Source: Trinickia soli (lineage in GTDB: Bacteria; Pseudomonadota; Gammaproteobacteria; Burkholderiales; Burkholderiaceae). Taken from it: DNA of 64,000 nt. Every line of letters starts with the position of its first letter. Within the stretch, counting starts at the first letter, position 1. Below are positions 55,632-64,000 of this stretch, piece by piece. Made by a program: the position numbers and the translations under genes. The notes beneath the pieces are model-generated. The model was not told where the DNA came from, did not search any database, and saw only the letters and a list, made by a program, of their open reading frames with translations. The stretch is taken from the NCBI RefSeq assembly GCF_002879855.1, contig NZ_PNYB01000004.1:62001-126000 (forward strand). The letters run 5' to 3'.

Positions 55632-56357
55632 CTATGGTCGCGGGTGCGAACCCGCCGCGGCCTCGCGCCGCTGTGCGCGCCGCTTGAGCCAATAGCCGAG
55701 GAGCACGACGAACAAGGCGCCGGCGATCTGCGCCCCGTATTCGGCGGCCGTCGTATCGAGCAGCGGCCAGCGATCGCCGGCGGGGTCGTTGACGATGAGC
55801 CCGCCCGCGATCCAACCGAGCAAGGCCGCGCCCAACGTGACGATGACGGGGAACCGGTCGAGCATCCGCAGCACGAGCGTGCTGCCCCAGACGATCAATG
55901 GAATGCTTACGACGAGCCCGAATATGACGAGTGCGATGCGATGGTCGGGATCGGCCGATTCGGCCGCGCCCGCGATGGCGATGACGTTATCCAGGCTCAT
56001 GACGGCGTCGGCGATGATGATGGTCTTGATCGCCGCCATCAGCTTGTCCGCGGGCTTGATGTTTTCATGCGCGTCATGGCTCGGCGCCATCAACTTCACG
56101 CCGATCCACAACAGCAGCAAACCGCCGCCGAACTTCAAGAACGGAACGTCGAGCAGCGCAACGGCAAAGGCAATCAGAACGACACGCAGAACGATCGCGC
56201 CTACCGTCCCCCACAGCACGCCCCGTATGCGCTGGGCCGCCGGCAACTTACGGCAGGCAAGCGCGATCACGACGGCATTGTCGCCGCCAAGCAGGATATC
56301 GATGATGACGATCTGGAAGACCGCCCCCCAGTGAAGCGTCGAGAAGAATTCGAGCAT
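55632..56357 (-). CDS. TerC-family integral membrane protein (YjbE-like)
   Basis: This is a TerC-family membrane protein, possibly involved in metal (Mn) homeostasis or membrane-protein maturation. The start at 56357 (MLEFFSTLHWGAVFQIVIID) gives 241 aa; ATGs at 56369 and 56393 are in frame. The family motif ILLGGDNAVVIALACRKLP and second-half ADAVMSLDNVIAIAG are obvious, with the two Asp-Asn pairs conserved in TerC. It has six to seven TM helices. It follows sucD across a terminator. Confidence 0.88.
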   Translation of the reverse strand: MLEFFSTLHWGAVFQIVIIDILLGGDNAVVIALACRKLPAAQRIRGVLWGTVGAIVLRVVLIAFAVALLDVPFLKFGGGLLLLWIGVKLMAPSHDAHENIKPADKLMAAIKTIIIADAVMSLDNVIAIAGAAESADPDHRIALVIFGLVVSIPLIVWGSTLVLRMLDRFPVIVTLGAALLGWIAGGLIVNDPAGDRWPLLDTTAAEYGAQIAGALFVVLLGYWLKRRAQRREAAAGSHPRP

Positions 56358-56408
56358 GGCGTGGAGCATGAGGGCAATCAGCGTTCCTGGCAAATGGGCG
56401 GCACCGAT

Positions 56409-56442
56409 AAAAAAAACGAGGAAGCAACGTATCGCTCCCTCG
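56409..56442 (-). terminator. Intrinsic terminator of the sucCD operon
   Basis: On the minus strand a 9-bp stem CGAGGGAGC / GCTTCCTCG (one G-U pair; 56434-56442 and 56417-56425) has an 8-base loop. It is followed by eight U (56409-56416). It lies after the sucD stop and before terC, so it ends the sucC-sucD transcript. Confidence 0.9.
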
Positions 56443-56525
56443 CTTCTTTTCGTCTGTCGGCAGCCTTACGAAAGAGTTTCGGAAGGATACCAAAAACGCC
56501 TGCCGAAGACTTCGGCATGCGCCTT

Positions 56526-57407
56526 TTACAGAATCGACTTCAGCAGACGCCCCATTTCCGACGGGTTGCGCGTCACCTTGATGCCGCAGCCGTCCATGAT
56601 TTCGAGCTTCGCGTCAGCCGTATCGGCACCGCCCGAGATGAGCGCACCGGCATGGCCCATACGCTTGCCCGGAGGCGCCGTGACACCGGCGATGAAGCCG
56701 ACGACGGGCTTCGTCATGTTGTCCTTGATCCAGTAAGCCGCGTTGGCTTCGTCCGGACCGCCGATCTCGCCGATCATGATGACGGCGTCCGTTTCGGGAT
56801 CGTCGTTGAACATCTTCATGACGTCGATGTGCTTCAGACCGTTGATCGGGTCGCCGCCGATACCGACCGCCGACGATTGGCCGAGGCCCAGCGCCGTCAA
56901 CTGCGCCACGGCTTCATACGTCAGCGTGCCCGAACGCGACACGACGCCGATGCGGCCCTTGCGGTGGATGTGGCCCGGCATGATGCCGATCTTCAGTTCG
57001 TCGGGCGTGATCGTGCCCGGGCAGTTCGGCCCGAGCAGCAGCGTCTTGCGGTTTTCACGACGCATGCGATCGCGCACTTCGATCATGTCGCGAACGGGGA
57101 TGCCTTCGGTGATGCAGATTGCCAGGTCGAGGTCGGCTTCGACCGCTTCCCAGATCGCCGCAGCCGCGCCTGCCGGCGGCACATAGATGACCGACACGGT
57201 TGCGCCCGTTTCGGCCTTCGCTTCCTTCACGCTGGCATAAATGGGAATGCCTTCGAAATCTTCGCCGGCCTTCTTCGGATTGACGCCCGCGACGAATGCT
57301 TCACGGCCGTTCGCGTATTCGCGGCATGCGCGCGTATGGAACTGGCCGGTCTTGCCGGTGATGCCCTGCGTGATGACCTTCGTGTCTTTGTTGATCAGAA
57401 TCGACAT
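56526..57407 (-). CDS. sucD: Succinyl-CoA synthetase alpha subunit
   Basis: SucD carries the active-site His of the TCA-cycle step making succinate and ATP/GTP. The start at 57407 (MSILINKDTKVITQGITGKTG) gives 293 aa; upstream codons in the open frame show no family match. The CoA-binding Rossmann part has GITGKTGQFHTRAC, with the phospho-His in the conserved C-terminal GHAGALIS stretch. It follows sucC by 177 bp of hairpin-containing DNA, unlike the usual tight overlap. Confidence 0.95.
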   Translation of the reverse strand: MSILINKDTKVITQGITGKTGQFHTRACREYANGREAFVAGVNPKKAGEDFEGIPIYASVKEAKAETGATVSVIYVPPAGAAAAIWEAVEADLDLAICITEGIPVRDMIEVRDRMRRENRKTLLLGPNCPGTITPDELKIGIMPGHIHRKGRIGVVSRSGTLTYEAVAQLTALGLGQSSAVGIGGDPINGLKHIDVMKMFNDDPETDAVIMIGEIGGPDEANAAYWIKDNMTKPVVGFIAGVTAPPGKRMGHAGALISGGADTADAKLEIMDGCGIKVTRNPSEMGRLLKSIL

Positions 57408-57493
57408 GTATGACCTCTGTTCGTTCGGCGTCGCGCTGCGCCCGCCCGTGCGATCTCGCACAAGCTGGGACGCAATCGCGCCGCCATACGTAT

Positions 57494-57529
57494 CCCTTAA
57501 GGGCCCCCCAACCTGACGCGATGCGTCAG
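57494..57529 (-). repeat. Palindrome and hairpin in the sucC-sucD gap
   Basis: The 177-bp sucC-sucD gap contains a perfect palindrome CCCTTAAGGG (57494-57503) and a 7-bp stem CTGACGC (57513-57519) / GCGTCAG (57523-57529) with a 3-base loop. A G-rich stretch lies between them. There is no U-run, so a processing or stability role is more likely than termination. Confidence 0.5.
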
Positions 57530-57584
57530 CCCCCCGAAGGGGTCATGAAAACCTGGGACGGCCCGGCGTTTTCATGGAGCGCCC

Positions 57585-58751
57585 TTACTTGCCCGCGGCA
57601 GCCGCGACGACCTTCTGGGCCGCTTCTTCCATGCTGTCCGCCGAGATGATCGGCAGGCCGGATTCGGCGAGCATCTTCTTGCCCAGATCTTCGTTGGTGC
57701 CCTTCATACGCACGACGAGCGGCACGTTCAGGTTCACGGCCTTTGAGCCGGCGATCACGCCTTCCGCGATCACGTCGCAGCGCATGATGCCGCCGAAGAT
57801 GTTGACGAGGATCGCCTTCAGGCCCGGGTTCTTCAGCATGAGCTTGAACGCTTCGGTGACCTTCTCGGTCGTGGCGCCGCCACCGACGTCGAGGAAGTTC
57901 GCCGGCTCGCCGCCGAACAGCTTGATCGTGTCCATCGTCGCCATGGCGAGGCCCGCACCGTTCACGAGACAGCCGATGTTGCCGTCGAGCGAGATGTACG
58001 CGAGGTCGAACTTCGATGCTTCGATTTCCGCCGGATCTTCTTCGTCCAGATCTCGGTACGCGACGATTTCCGGATGACGGAACAGCGCGTTCGAATCGAA
58101 GTTGAACTTGGCGTCGAGCGCGATCACCTTGCCGTCGCCCGTCAGAATCAGCGGGTTGATTTCGGCCAGCGATGCGTCCGTTTCCCACGTGGCCTTGTAG
58201 AGGCCTTGCAGAATCGCGCGCGCTTGCGGAATCGAAGCGTCGGGCACGCCGATCTTGCGGGCGAGATCGTCGGCTTCCGAATCGAGCAGACCCTTCGACG
58301 GATCGACGGCCACCTTGTGGATCGCTTCCGGCGTCTTCGCAGCAACTTCTTCGATGTCCATCCCGCCTTCGCTCGACGCCATCACGACGACCTTCTGCGA
58401 CACGCGATCGATCACGAGGCCGACATACAGTTCCTTCTTGATGTCCGCGCCTTCTTCGATCAGCAGGCGGTTGACCTTCTGGCCTTCGGGACCCGTCTGG
58501 TGCGTGACGAGCTGCATGCCGAGGATCTGGTTCGCGTACTCGCGAACCTGCTCGAGCGACTTGGCCACCTTCACGCCACCGCCCTTGCCGCGGCCGCCTG
58601 CGTGGATCTGCGCCTTCACGACCCAGACCGGGCCGCCGAGCTCTTCAGCGGCCTTGACCGCGTCATCCACCGAAAACACCGGCTTGCCGCGCGGTACCGC
58701 GACGCCGAATTTCCGCAGGATTTCCTTACCCTGGTACTCGTGAATCTTCAT
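57585..58751 (-). CDS. sucC: Succinyl-CoA synthetase beta subunit
   Basis: SucC is the ATP-grasp subunit that binds nucleotide in succinyl-CoA synthetase. The 388-aa protein starts [20 protein letters not shown], the family start. It shows [35 protein letters not shown] and the [13 protein letters not shown] motif. Its ATG overlaps the stop of the DUF2889 gene by 4 bp (ATGA), so translation is probably coupled to it. Confidence 0.96.
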   Translation of the reverse strand: MKIHEYQGKEILRKFGVAVPRGKPVFSVDDAVKAAEELGGPVWVVKAQIHAGGRGKGGGVKVAKSLEQVREYANQILGMQLVTHQTGPEGQKVNRLLIEEGADIKKELYVGLVIDRVSQKVVVMASSEGGMDIEEVAAKTPEAIHKVAVDPSKGLLDSEADDLARKIGVPDASIPQARAILQGLYKATWETDASLAEINPLILTGDGKVIALDAKFNFDSNALFRHPEIVAYRDLDEEDPAEIEASKFDLAYISLDGNIGCLVNGAGLAMATMDTIKLFGGEPANFLDVGGGATTEKVTEAFKLMLKNPGLKAILVNIFGGIMRCDVIAEGVIAGSKAVNLNVPLVVRMKGTNEDLGKKMLAESGLPIISADSMEEAAQKVVAAAAGK

Positions 58752-59479
58752 GCGTGATTCCCTTCAGTCTGAGAGTTGGATTGAACTTCGTGATCGTTAT
58801 CGTTTAACGCCTGCGAGCCGACCGCAGCGGAGGCCTCCGTTCGGGCCACGTGTATGGGCCCATCGGAGGCCGATGCCCCATGTGCCAGGCTGCGCGGTAC
58901 GTGACCGTACCAGCGCGGATAGAAGCGCCGTACCGCTTCGCCGTCGAACCGCAGCGCATGGCAGCGGTCGAGTTGAAACGGCGGTTCGCGATGCGTTCGC
59001 TCGCTGGCGGACTCGCGCTCCGGCGTGTCCGTTGCGCTGTCGCGCGTGCTCCAGACGTCGCCGGCGAATGCCTGAATCGCGGCGGTCGGCAAAACGGAGC
59101 AAAGTTCGGTGAGATGCGTGCAGCCTGCCGTTCCGGCGAGCAAGCGCCGTGCGTGGCGGCGGAAATCCTGGAGGAGGTTGAGACCGATGAGAGCGCGGTA
59201 GGCGGGATTGGCAGCTTCGCAGTGACCGGGATAGGGCACCCATTCCGACGACGCTTCGGCGTCGACGATAGTGAGGGCACGGTCGATAGTAATGCGGAGC
59301 CAGAGTTCATGGATCGGTAGGCCTTTCGGCCGGACACCGGGCGCCAATGCGACATCGCGCGGCTTGTGATCGGTCAGACACGCCTCGATATCCCACAGGC
59401 CGTCGTCACGCTCGTAAGCTTCCGCTCGGATTGCGCGGCGATGGCGCAACTGGCGGGAGACGGGCGGCGGAAGCGGCAT
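58748..59479 (-). CDS. DUF2889 protein
   Basis: This is a conserved proteobacterial protein of unknown function. The 243-aa product shows the family elements: a start with [20 protein letters not shown], a [20 protein letters not shown] core, and [20 protein letters not shown] with a conserved Cys later. The C-terminal 70 residues are low-complexity. It is encoded between recX and sucC and overlaps sucC by 4 bp. Confidence 0.87.
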   Translation of the reverse strand: MPLPPPVSRQLRHRRAIRAEAYERDDGLWDIEACLTDHKPRDVALAPGVRPKGLPIHELWLRITIDRALTIVDAEASSEWVPYPGHCEAANPAYRALIGLNLLQDFRRHARRLLAGTAGCTHLTELCSVLPTAAIQAFAGDVWSTRDSATDTPERESASERTHREPPFQLDRCHALRFDGEAVRRFYPRWYGHVPRSLAHGASASDGPIHVARTEASAAVGSQALNDNDHEVQSNSQTEGNHA

Positions 59480-59606
59480 GCGGGGGGAACGGCTGCAGAG
59501 GAAAACCTGGCGATTTTACCATACTGAGTATTTGAGACGCCGGCATCCCATTTCGTAGTAGCTCGCGTGCGGTTTGTCTGGAGTTCGCGTTGCGTTTGGC
59601 AACGAC

Positions 59607-60191
59607 TCACTCGTCGCTCCAATCTTCGTCGCCCGCTTTGAGGACCTGGGCGATCGTGGTGTGCGAGAACCCGCGCATGGCAAGAAAGCGCGCCTGCCTG
59701 GCCCGATCCGCCGGCGACTGCGGCAACTGCCCGAACTTCTTGCGCCACACGGCTAGTGCGCGGGCGCGCTCGGTATCGCGTAACTGTGAGCCGACCGATT
59801 CGATAAGGCTCTGGTCGAGCCCGTGCTGACGCAGTTCGCTGACGATGCGGCTCGCACCCATGCGCGCAGAGCGCCGGTTCATCAGGCTCTCGGCAAAGCG
59901 CACATCGGACAGCCAGCCTTCGCGTTCGAGGGAATCGAGAAGCGGATCGAGCGCATCGCCTTCTTCGACGAACGGCGCCAATTTACGAGTCAGCTCGGCG
60001 CGGCTGTATTCGCGCCGCGAGAGGTAGTCGATCGCTCGCGCTTTGAGCGAGCGAACCGGCCGGCGCGCGCGACCGGTCGACTCCGGCCCGGAATCAAGCC
60101 CGGAATCAGACTCGAAACCAGGCTCCAAACCAGACTCGAAATCAGGCTTCGGTGACGACGCCTCCGGCGCCGCCCGCCCTTTCCGTATCAC
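59607..60191 (-). CDS. recX: RecX regulator of RecA
   Basis: RecX binds RecA filaments and moderates recombination and SOS activity. The 194-aa protein has an Asp/Glu/Ser-rich N-terminal extension of about 45 residues. The core is then RAIDYLSRREYSRAELTRKL and repeated three-helix units. The extension is encoded by a 12-bp tandem repeat (see separate entry). It lies 7 bp after recA, so both are probably co-transcribed from the SOS promoter. Confidence 0.92.
   Translation of the reverse strand: MIRKGRAAPEASSPKPDFESGLEPGFESDSGLDSGPESTGRARRPVRSLKARAIDYLSRREYSRAELTRKLAPFVEEGDALDPLLDSLEREGWLSDVRFAESLMNRRSARMGASRIVSELRQHGLDQSLIESVGSQLRDTERARALAVWRKKFGQLPQSPADRARQARFLAMRGFSHTTIAQVLKAGDEDWSDE
60089..60148 (-). 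repeat. 12-bp tandem repeat inside recX
   Basis: Five imperfect 12-bp units, of the form CGGAATCAAGCC, run from 60089 to 60148. They encode a repeating four-residue pattern rich in Glu, Ser, Gly and Asp in the RecX N-terminus. In-frame repeats of this kind often vary in copy number between strains. Confidence 0.75.
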
Positions 60192-60198
60192 GCGGGGC

Positions 60199-61269
<1,071 letters not shown>

Positions 61270-61402
61270 GAATCGTCCTTTGCTATGATGAGCGGGCGTC
61301 TGAGCCGGGCGGGCCGGGTGAAGAGGCGCTCACACCCTGGGCAGGTGGCGCGCTCGCGACACATTCGCGACACATCTTCCGGCTGGCGCACGAAACGCAG
61401 AC

Positions 61403-61431
61403 ACTGTATAAAAAAACAGGGTTCTTTGCAA
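61403..61431 (-). promoter_or_regulatory. SOS promoter of recA with LexA box
   Basis: The 318-bp gap between recA and the divergent regulator holds a perfect SOS box CTGT-N8-ACAG (61404-61419). On the minus strand, TTGCAA (61426-61431), a 17-bp spacer and TACAGT (61403-61408) form a promoter for recA, so the LexA site covers the -10. No other gene or strong signal is visible in the gap. Confidence 0.85.
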
Positions 61432-61587
61432 GCCCGCCTTGCACCCTCGATACGGGCGGATTTGCGTTGCGGCAACGAAGCAACGATGCGGGGACGGCGA
61501 ACCGCCCCACGCCAGATCGATACAAGACCAATCGGAGACAGCGGCCCGGAGCCGGCGCGCAAGCACCAGCCGGCCGCACGGCGCACC

Positions 61588-62421
61588 ATGCGAATACTCA
61601 TTGCCGAAGACGACAGCATACTCGCGGACGGCCTCGTCCGATCACTCCGCCAATCGGGCTATGCCGTCGATCACGTCAAAGGCGGAAGCGAGGCCGACGC
61701 CGCCCTTTCGATGCAGACGTTCGACCTCCTGATCCTCGATCTCGGGCTGCCGCGCATGTCCGGCCTCGAAGTGCTGCGCCGCTTGCGCGCGCGCAATTCG
61801 AGCCTGCCTGTCCTCATCCTGACTGCGGCCGACGGCGTCGACGAACGCGTCAAAGGGCTCGATCTGGGCGCTGACGATTACATGTCCAAACCGTTTCATC
61901 TGAACGAACTCGAAGCCCGCGTGCGGGCGCTGACACGGCGCGGCAGCGGCGGCGGTCCCGCCGTCGTGCGCCACGGCTCGCTGACCTACGATCAGGTGGG
62001 GCGCGTCGCGTCGGTGGGCGAGCAGGTGCTCGAACTGTCGGCACGCGAACTCGGCGTGCTCGAAGTGCTGCTGCAGCGAATCGGGCGGCTCGTTTCGAAG
62101 GAGCAACTCGTCGATCATCTCTGCGAATGGGGCGAGGAAGTCAGCAACAACGCCATCGAAGTCTACGTTCACCGGCTGCGCAAGAAGATCGAGCCGAGCG
62201 GCGTGCGCATCATCACCGTCCGCGGCCTCGGCTACTGCCTGGAAAAGCCCGCCGCGACGTGCGCCGGGGCGACAACGACGACAGCGACGACAGCAGGCGC
62301 GGCAACGAGCGCTACACCCACGCCGGACCCGGCCGGCGCAAGCGCAGCGCAGGCCGCGCGCGTGCATGCCGCTGCCGCCACGACGCCCGCCGACGCCACC
62401 CCGCACATCCGCCCCAAGTAG
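61588..62421 (+). CDS. OmpR-family response regulator with Ala/Thr-rich tail (TctD/QseB-like)
   Basis: This DNA-binding regulator is paired with the histidine kinase that follows. The ATG at 61588 (MRILIAEDDSILADGLVRSL) is chosen from the receiver start; the frame is open much further upstream but this is antisense to recA-recX. The 277-aa product has phospho-acceptor Asp51 in LILDLGLPRMSG, a KPFHLNE loop and the winged helix with EVYVHRLRKKIE. After the standard domain comes a tail of about 55 residues of Ala/Thr/Pro, encoded by short repetitive DNA. It is divergent from recA. Confidence 0.9.
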   Translation: MRILIAEDDSILADGLVRSLRQSGYAVDHVKGGSEADAALSMQTFDLLILDLGLPRMSGLEVLRRLRARNSSLPVLILTAADGVDERVKGLDLGADDYMSKPFHLNELEARVRALTRRGSGGGPAVVRHGSLTYDQVGRVASVGEQVLELSARELGVLEVLLQRIGRLVSKEQLVDHLCEWGEEVSNNAIEVYVHRLRKKIEPSGVRIITVRGLGYCLEKPAATCAGATTTTATTAGAATSATPTPDPAGASAAQAARVHAAAATTPADATPHIRPK

Positions 62422-62428
62422 GCTCAGC

Positions 62429-64000
62429 GTGGCTTCGCCCGTCCCAGCGAACGACGGCGCAAAGCGCGCGGCCGACGCGTCCGTTCCCGTCCAGCGCTCG
62501 CACGAGCGGGCGGACGAGACGCGCGACGCCGCCGAGATCAACCCCTTCGCCCCGCCCGATGAACGCGAAGCGGCCGCGTTGCGTCGCCCGCGGTCGCTGT
62601 TCGGCGAAATTCTCGATTGGATGCTTGCGCCGCTCTTGCTGCTGTGGCCGATGAGCATCGCCGTCACCTATCTCGTCGCCAAGACGATCGCGAACGGGCC
62701 GTTCGATCGCGGTCTGGAAACCGACGCGTACGTGCTTGCGCGGCAGATTCATCCGATCAACGGCGTGGCGACGCTGACGCTGCCCGACGCCGCCCGCGAT
62801 TTTTTGAGCGGCGACAACGTCGACAAAGTCTTCTATCAGGTCCTTGGCACGCGCGGCGAACTCGTGGCCGGTGTGGCCGACATGCCGCTACCGCCCGAGG
62901 ACGACCGCCCGCAACCGGGCCTCGTCGCATTCCGCGATGCCACGCTGCATGGGAACGACATCCGCATCGCCTATACGACGGTCGAGATGTCCGGCGCGAA
63001 CGGGCAGGCGCCGCTCGTGCAGGTGGCCGAGACGCTCGACAAGCGCAGCGCGCTGGCCAACGACATCATCAAAGGCGTGATCCTGCCGCAGTTCGTGATT
63101 CTGCCGTTGGCGATCGTGCTCGTCTGGTTCGGGCTCTCGCGCGGGCTCGCACCGTTGACCGCTCTGCAGGACAACCTGCGCGCACGCCGCCCCGACGACC
63201 TCTCGCCGCTCGAAGCATCGAGCGCGCCGCCCGAGATCGAGCCGCTCGTCACTTCGTTCAACGAATTGCTGACCCGGCTCGCGCAAAACATCGATCTGCA
63301 AAAGCGCTTCATTGCCGACGCCGCACATCAGATGAAAACGCCGCTGGCCGGCTTGCACATGCAGGCCGAGCTCGCGTTACGCGAGGACGCCTCGCCCGAA
63401 GTGCGCCGTTCGCTGGAGCAGATTGCGACGGGCGCCGATCAGGCCGCGCGCCTCGTCACGCAATTGCTCGCGCTCGCGCGGGCCGAGAACCGCATGTCGG
63501 GGCAGATATTCACGCACGTCGAGGTCGTGCAACTGGCGCGTCTCGCGGTGCGTGACTGGGTGCGCGCAGCGCTGGTCAAACAAATGGATCTCGGCTACGA
63601 AGGCCCTACCGAGCCTGTGTACGTCGACGGCAACCCGGTCATGCTGCGCGAGATGTTGTCGAACATCATCGACAACGCGATTCGCTATACCCCCACAGGC
63701 GGGCGCATCACCGTGCGCCTGTCGGCTCAGCGCGAGGTCGACCGTGCAGGCGGCCAAGTGCATATCGAAGTGGAAGACACGGGGCCGGGCATCGCCCTGG
63801 CGGAGCGGCCGAAGGTAGTCGAACGGTTTTATCGCATCCTCGGACGCGAGGGCGATGGCAGCGGCCTGGGCCTCGCTATCGTCAGAGAAATCGCCGCGAT
63901 GCACGGCGGCACGCTGACGCTCGACGATCACGTCTATCAAACCGCTCCACGCCTGACCGGCACGCTCGTCCGTGTCAGTCTTCCGATCTCGCCCAGCACC
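62429..64000 (+). CDS. Sensor histidine kinase, TctE-like (partial, runs off the window)
   Basis: The reading frame has no ATG before a hydrophobic stretch near codon 65, so the GTG at 62429, 7 bp after the regulator stop, is the likely start. The frame stays open to the window end (524 codons). The N-terminal 58 residues are charged and cytosolic; TM1 lies near residues 63-85 and TM2 near 213-235, with a 2CSK_N-type sensor domain between. A HAMP-like stretch precedes the phospho-acceptor His300 in ADAAHQMKTPLAGLH. The N box NAIRYTPTGG and G boxes GPGIA and GSGLGLAIV are present. Only a few C-terminal residues can be missing. Confidence 0.88.
   Translation, partial: MASPVPANDGAKRAADASVPVQRSHERADETRDAAEINPFAPPDEREAAALRRPRSLFGEILDWMLAPLLLLWPMSIAVTYLVAKTIANGPFDRGLETDAYVLARQIHPINGVATLTLPDAARDFLSGDNVDKVFYQVLGTRGELVAGVADMPLPPEDDRPQPGLVAFRDATLHGNDIRIAYTTVEMSGANGQAPLVQVAETLDKRSALANDIIKGVILPQFVILPLAIVLVWFGLSRGLAPLTALQDNLRARRPDDLSPLEASSAPPEIEPLVTSFNELLTRLAQNIDLQKRFIADAAHQMKTPLAGLHMQAELALREDASPEVRRSLEQIATGADQAARLVTQLLALARAENRMSGQIFTHVEVVQLARLAVRDWVRAALVKQMDLGYEGPTEPVYVDGNPVMLREMLSNIIDNAIRYTPTGGRITVRLSAQREVDRAGGQVHIEVEDTGPGIALAERPKVVERFYRILGREGDGSGLGLAIVREIAAMHGGTLTLDDHVYQTAPRLTGTLVRVSLPISPST

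Overview
This 64 kb window is high-GC, densely coded chromosomal DNA from a beta-proteobacterium of the family Burkholderiaceae, most likely Burkholderia sensu lato (Paraburkholderia/Trinickia/Burkholderia). The evidence is the run recA-recX-DUF2889-sucC-sucD, the block pgk-pyk-fba-purC-purE-purK-sua5, a BpeAB-OprB-like efflux operon with a divergent TetR gene, and an AcrR-like operator. I see no rRNA, tRNA, insertion sequence, prophage or CRISPR array. Codon use looks even throughout, so this reads as core genome with accessory envelope functions.

Layout. (1) 0.1-1.5 kb: an NCS2 purine permease. (2) 1.9-12.7 kb: a complete Tad/Flp pilus locus on the + strand (flp, cpaA, cpaB, cpaC, cpaD, cpaE, cpaF, tadB, tadC, tadD, tadE, tadG), with several 4-8 bp gene overlaps and a hairpin after flp. 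(3) 12.8-19.9 kb: an RND tripartite efflux operon (-) with its divergent TetR repressor gene, both promoters overlapping one operator. (4) 19.9-24.8 kb: small accessory genes (outer-membrane barrel, cysteine hydrolase, AraC regulator, CoxG-like, DUF427, secreted carboxypeptidase-regulatory-like protein). (5) 25-32.7 kb: an envelope-stress module, response regulator-histidine kinase-DegP (-), with a PmrA/QseB-type box before degP, then dacB, a sterol-desaturase-family protein and an SGNH lipoprotein (+). (6) 32.8-41.1 kb: Sua5, purine biosynthesis and glycolytic genes (-). (7) 41.3-50.6 kb: azlCD, ilvE, a small zinc protein, waaF, an NTF2-like protein, YheT hydrolase, and a GntR/MFS/amidohydrolase cassette. 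(8) 50.7-64 kb: moaC, LysE and AraC, a type IV pilin with its PglL-type oligosaccharyltransferase, terC, sucCD, DUF2889, recX, recA with an SOS box, and a divergent TctDE-like two-component system whose kinase runs off the window end.

How the genes fit together. Two pilus systems are present: Flp/Tad, and a separate type IV pilin paired with a putative glycosyltransferase. Envelope integrity and drug resistance are represented by RND efflux, DegP, PBP4, WaaF and two two-component systems. I found no wholly new multi-gene system. The items most worth a second look are the PmrA-like box in front of degP, the pilin with a 47-residue leader next to PglL, an open Ala/Pro-rich reading frame that begins on the pgk stop and runs in frame into pyk, the Tat-signal/lipobox amidohydrolase cassette, and a 12-bp tandem repeat inside recX. 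Start sites were chosen from Shine-Dalgarno (SD) spacing and family length, and are inferences where stated.
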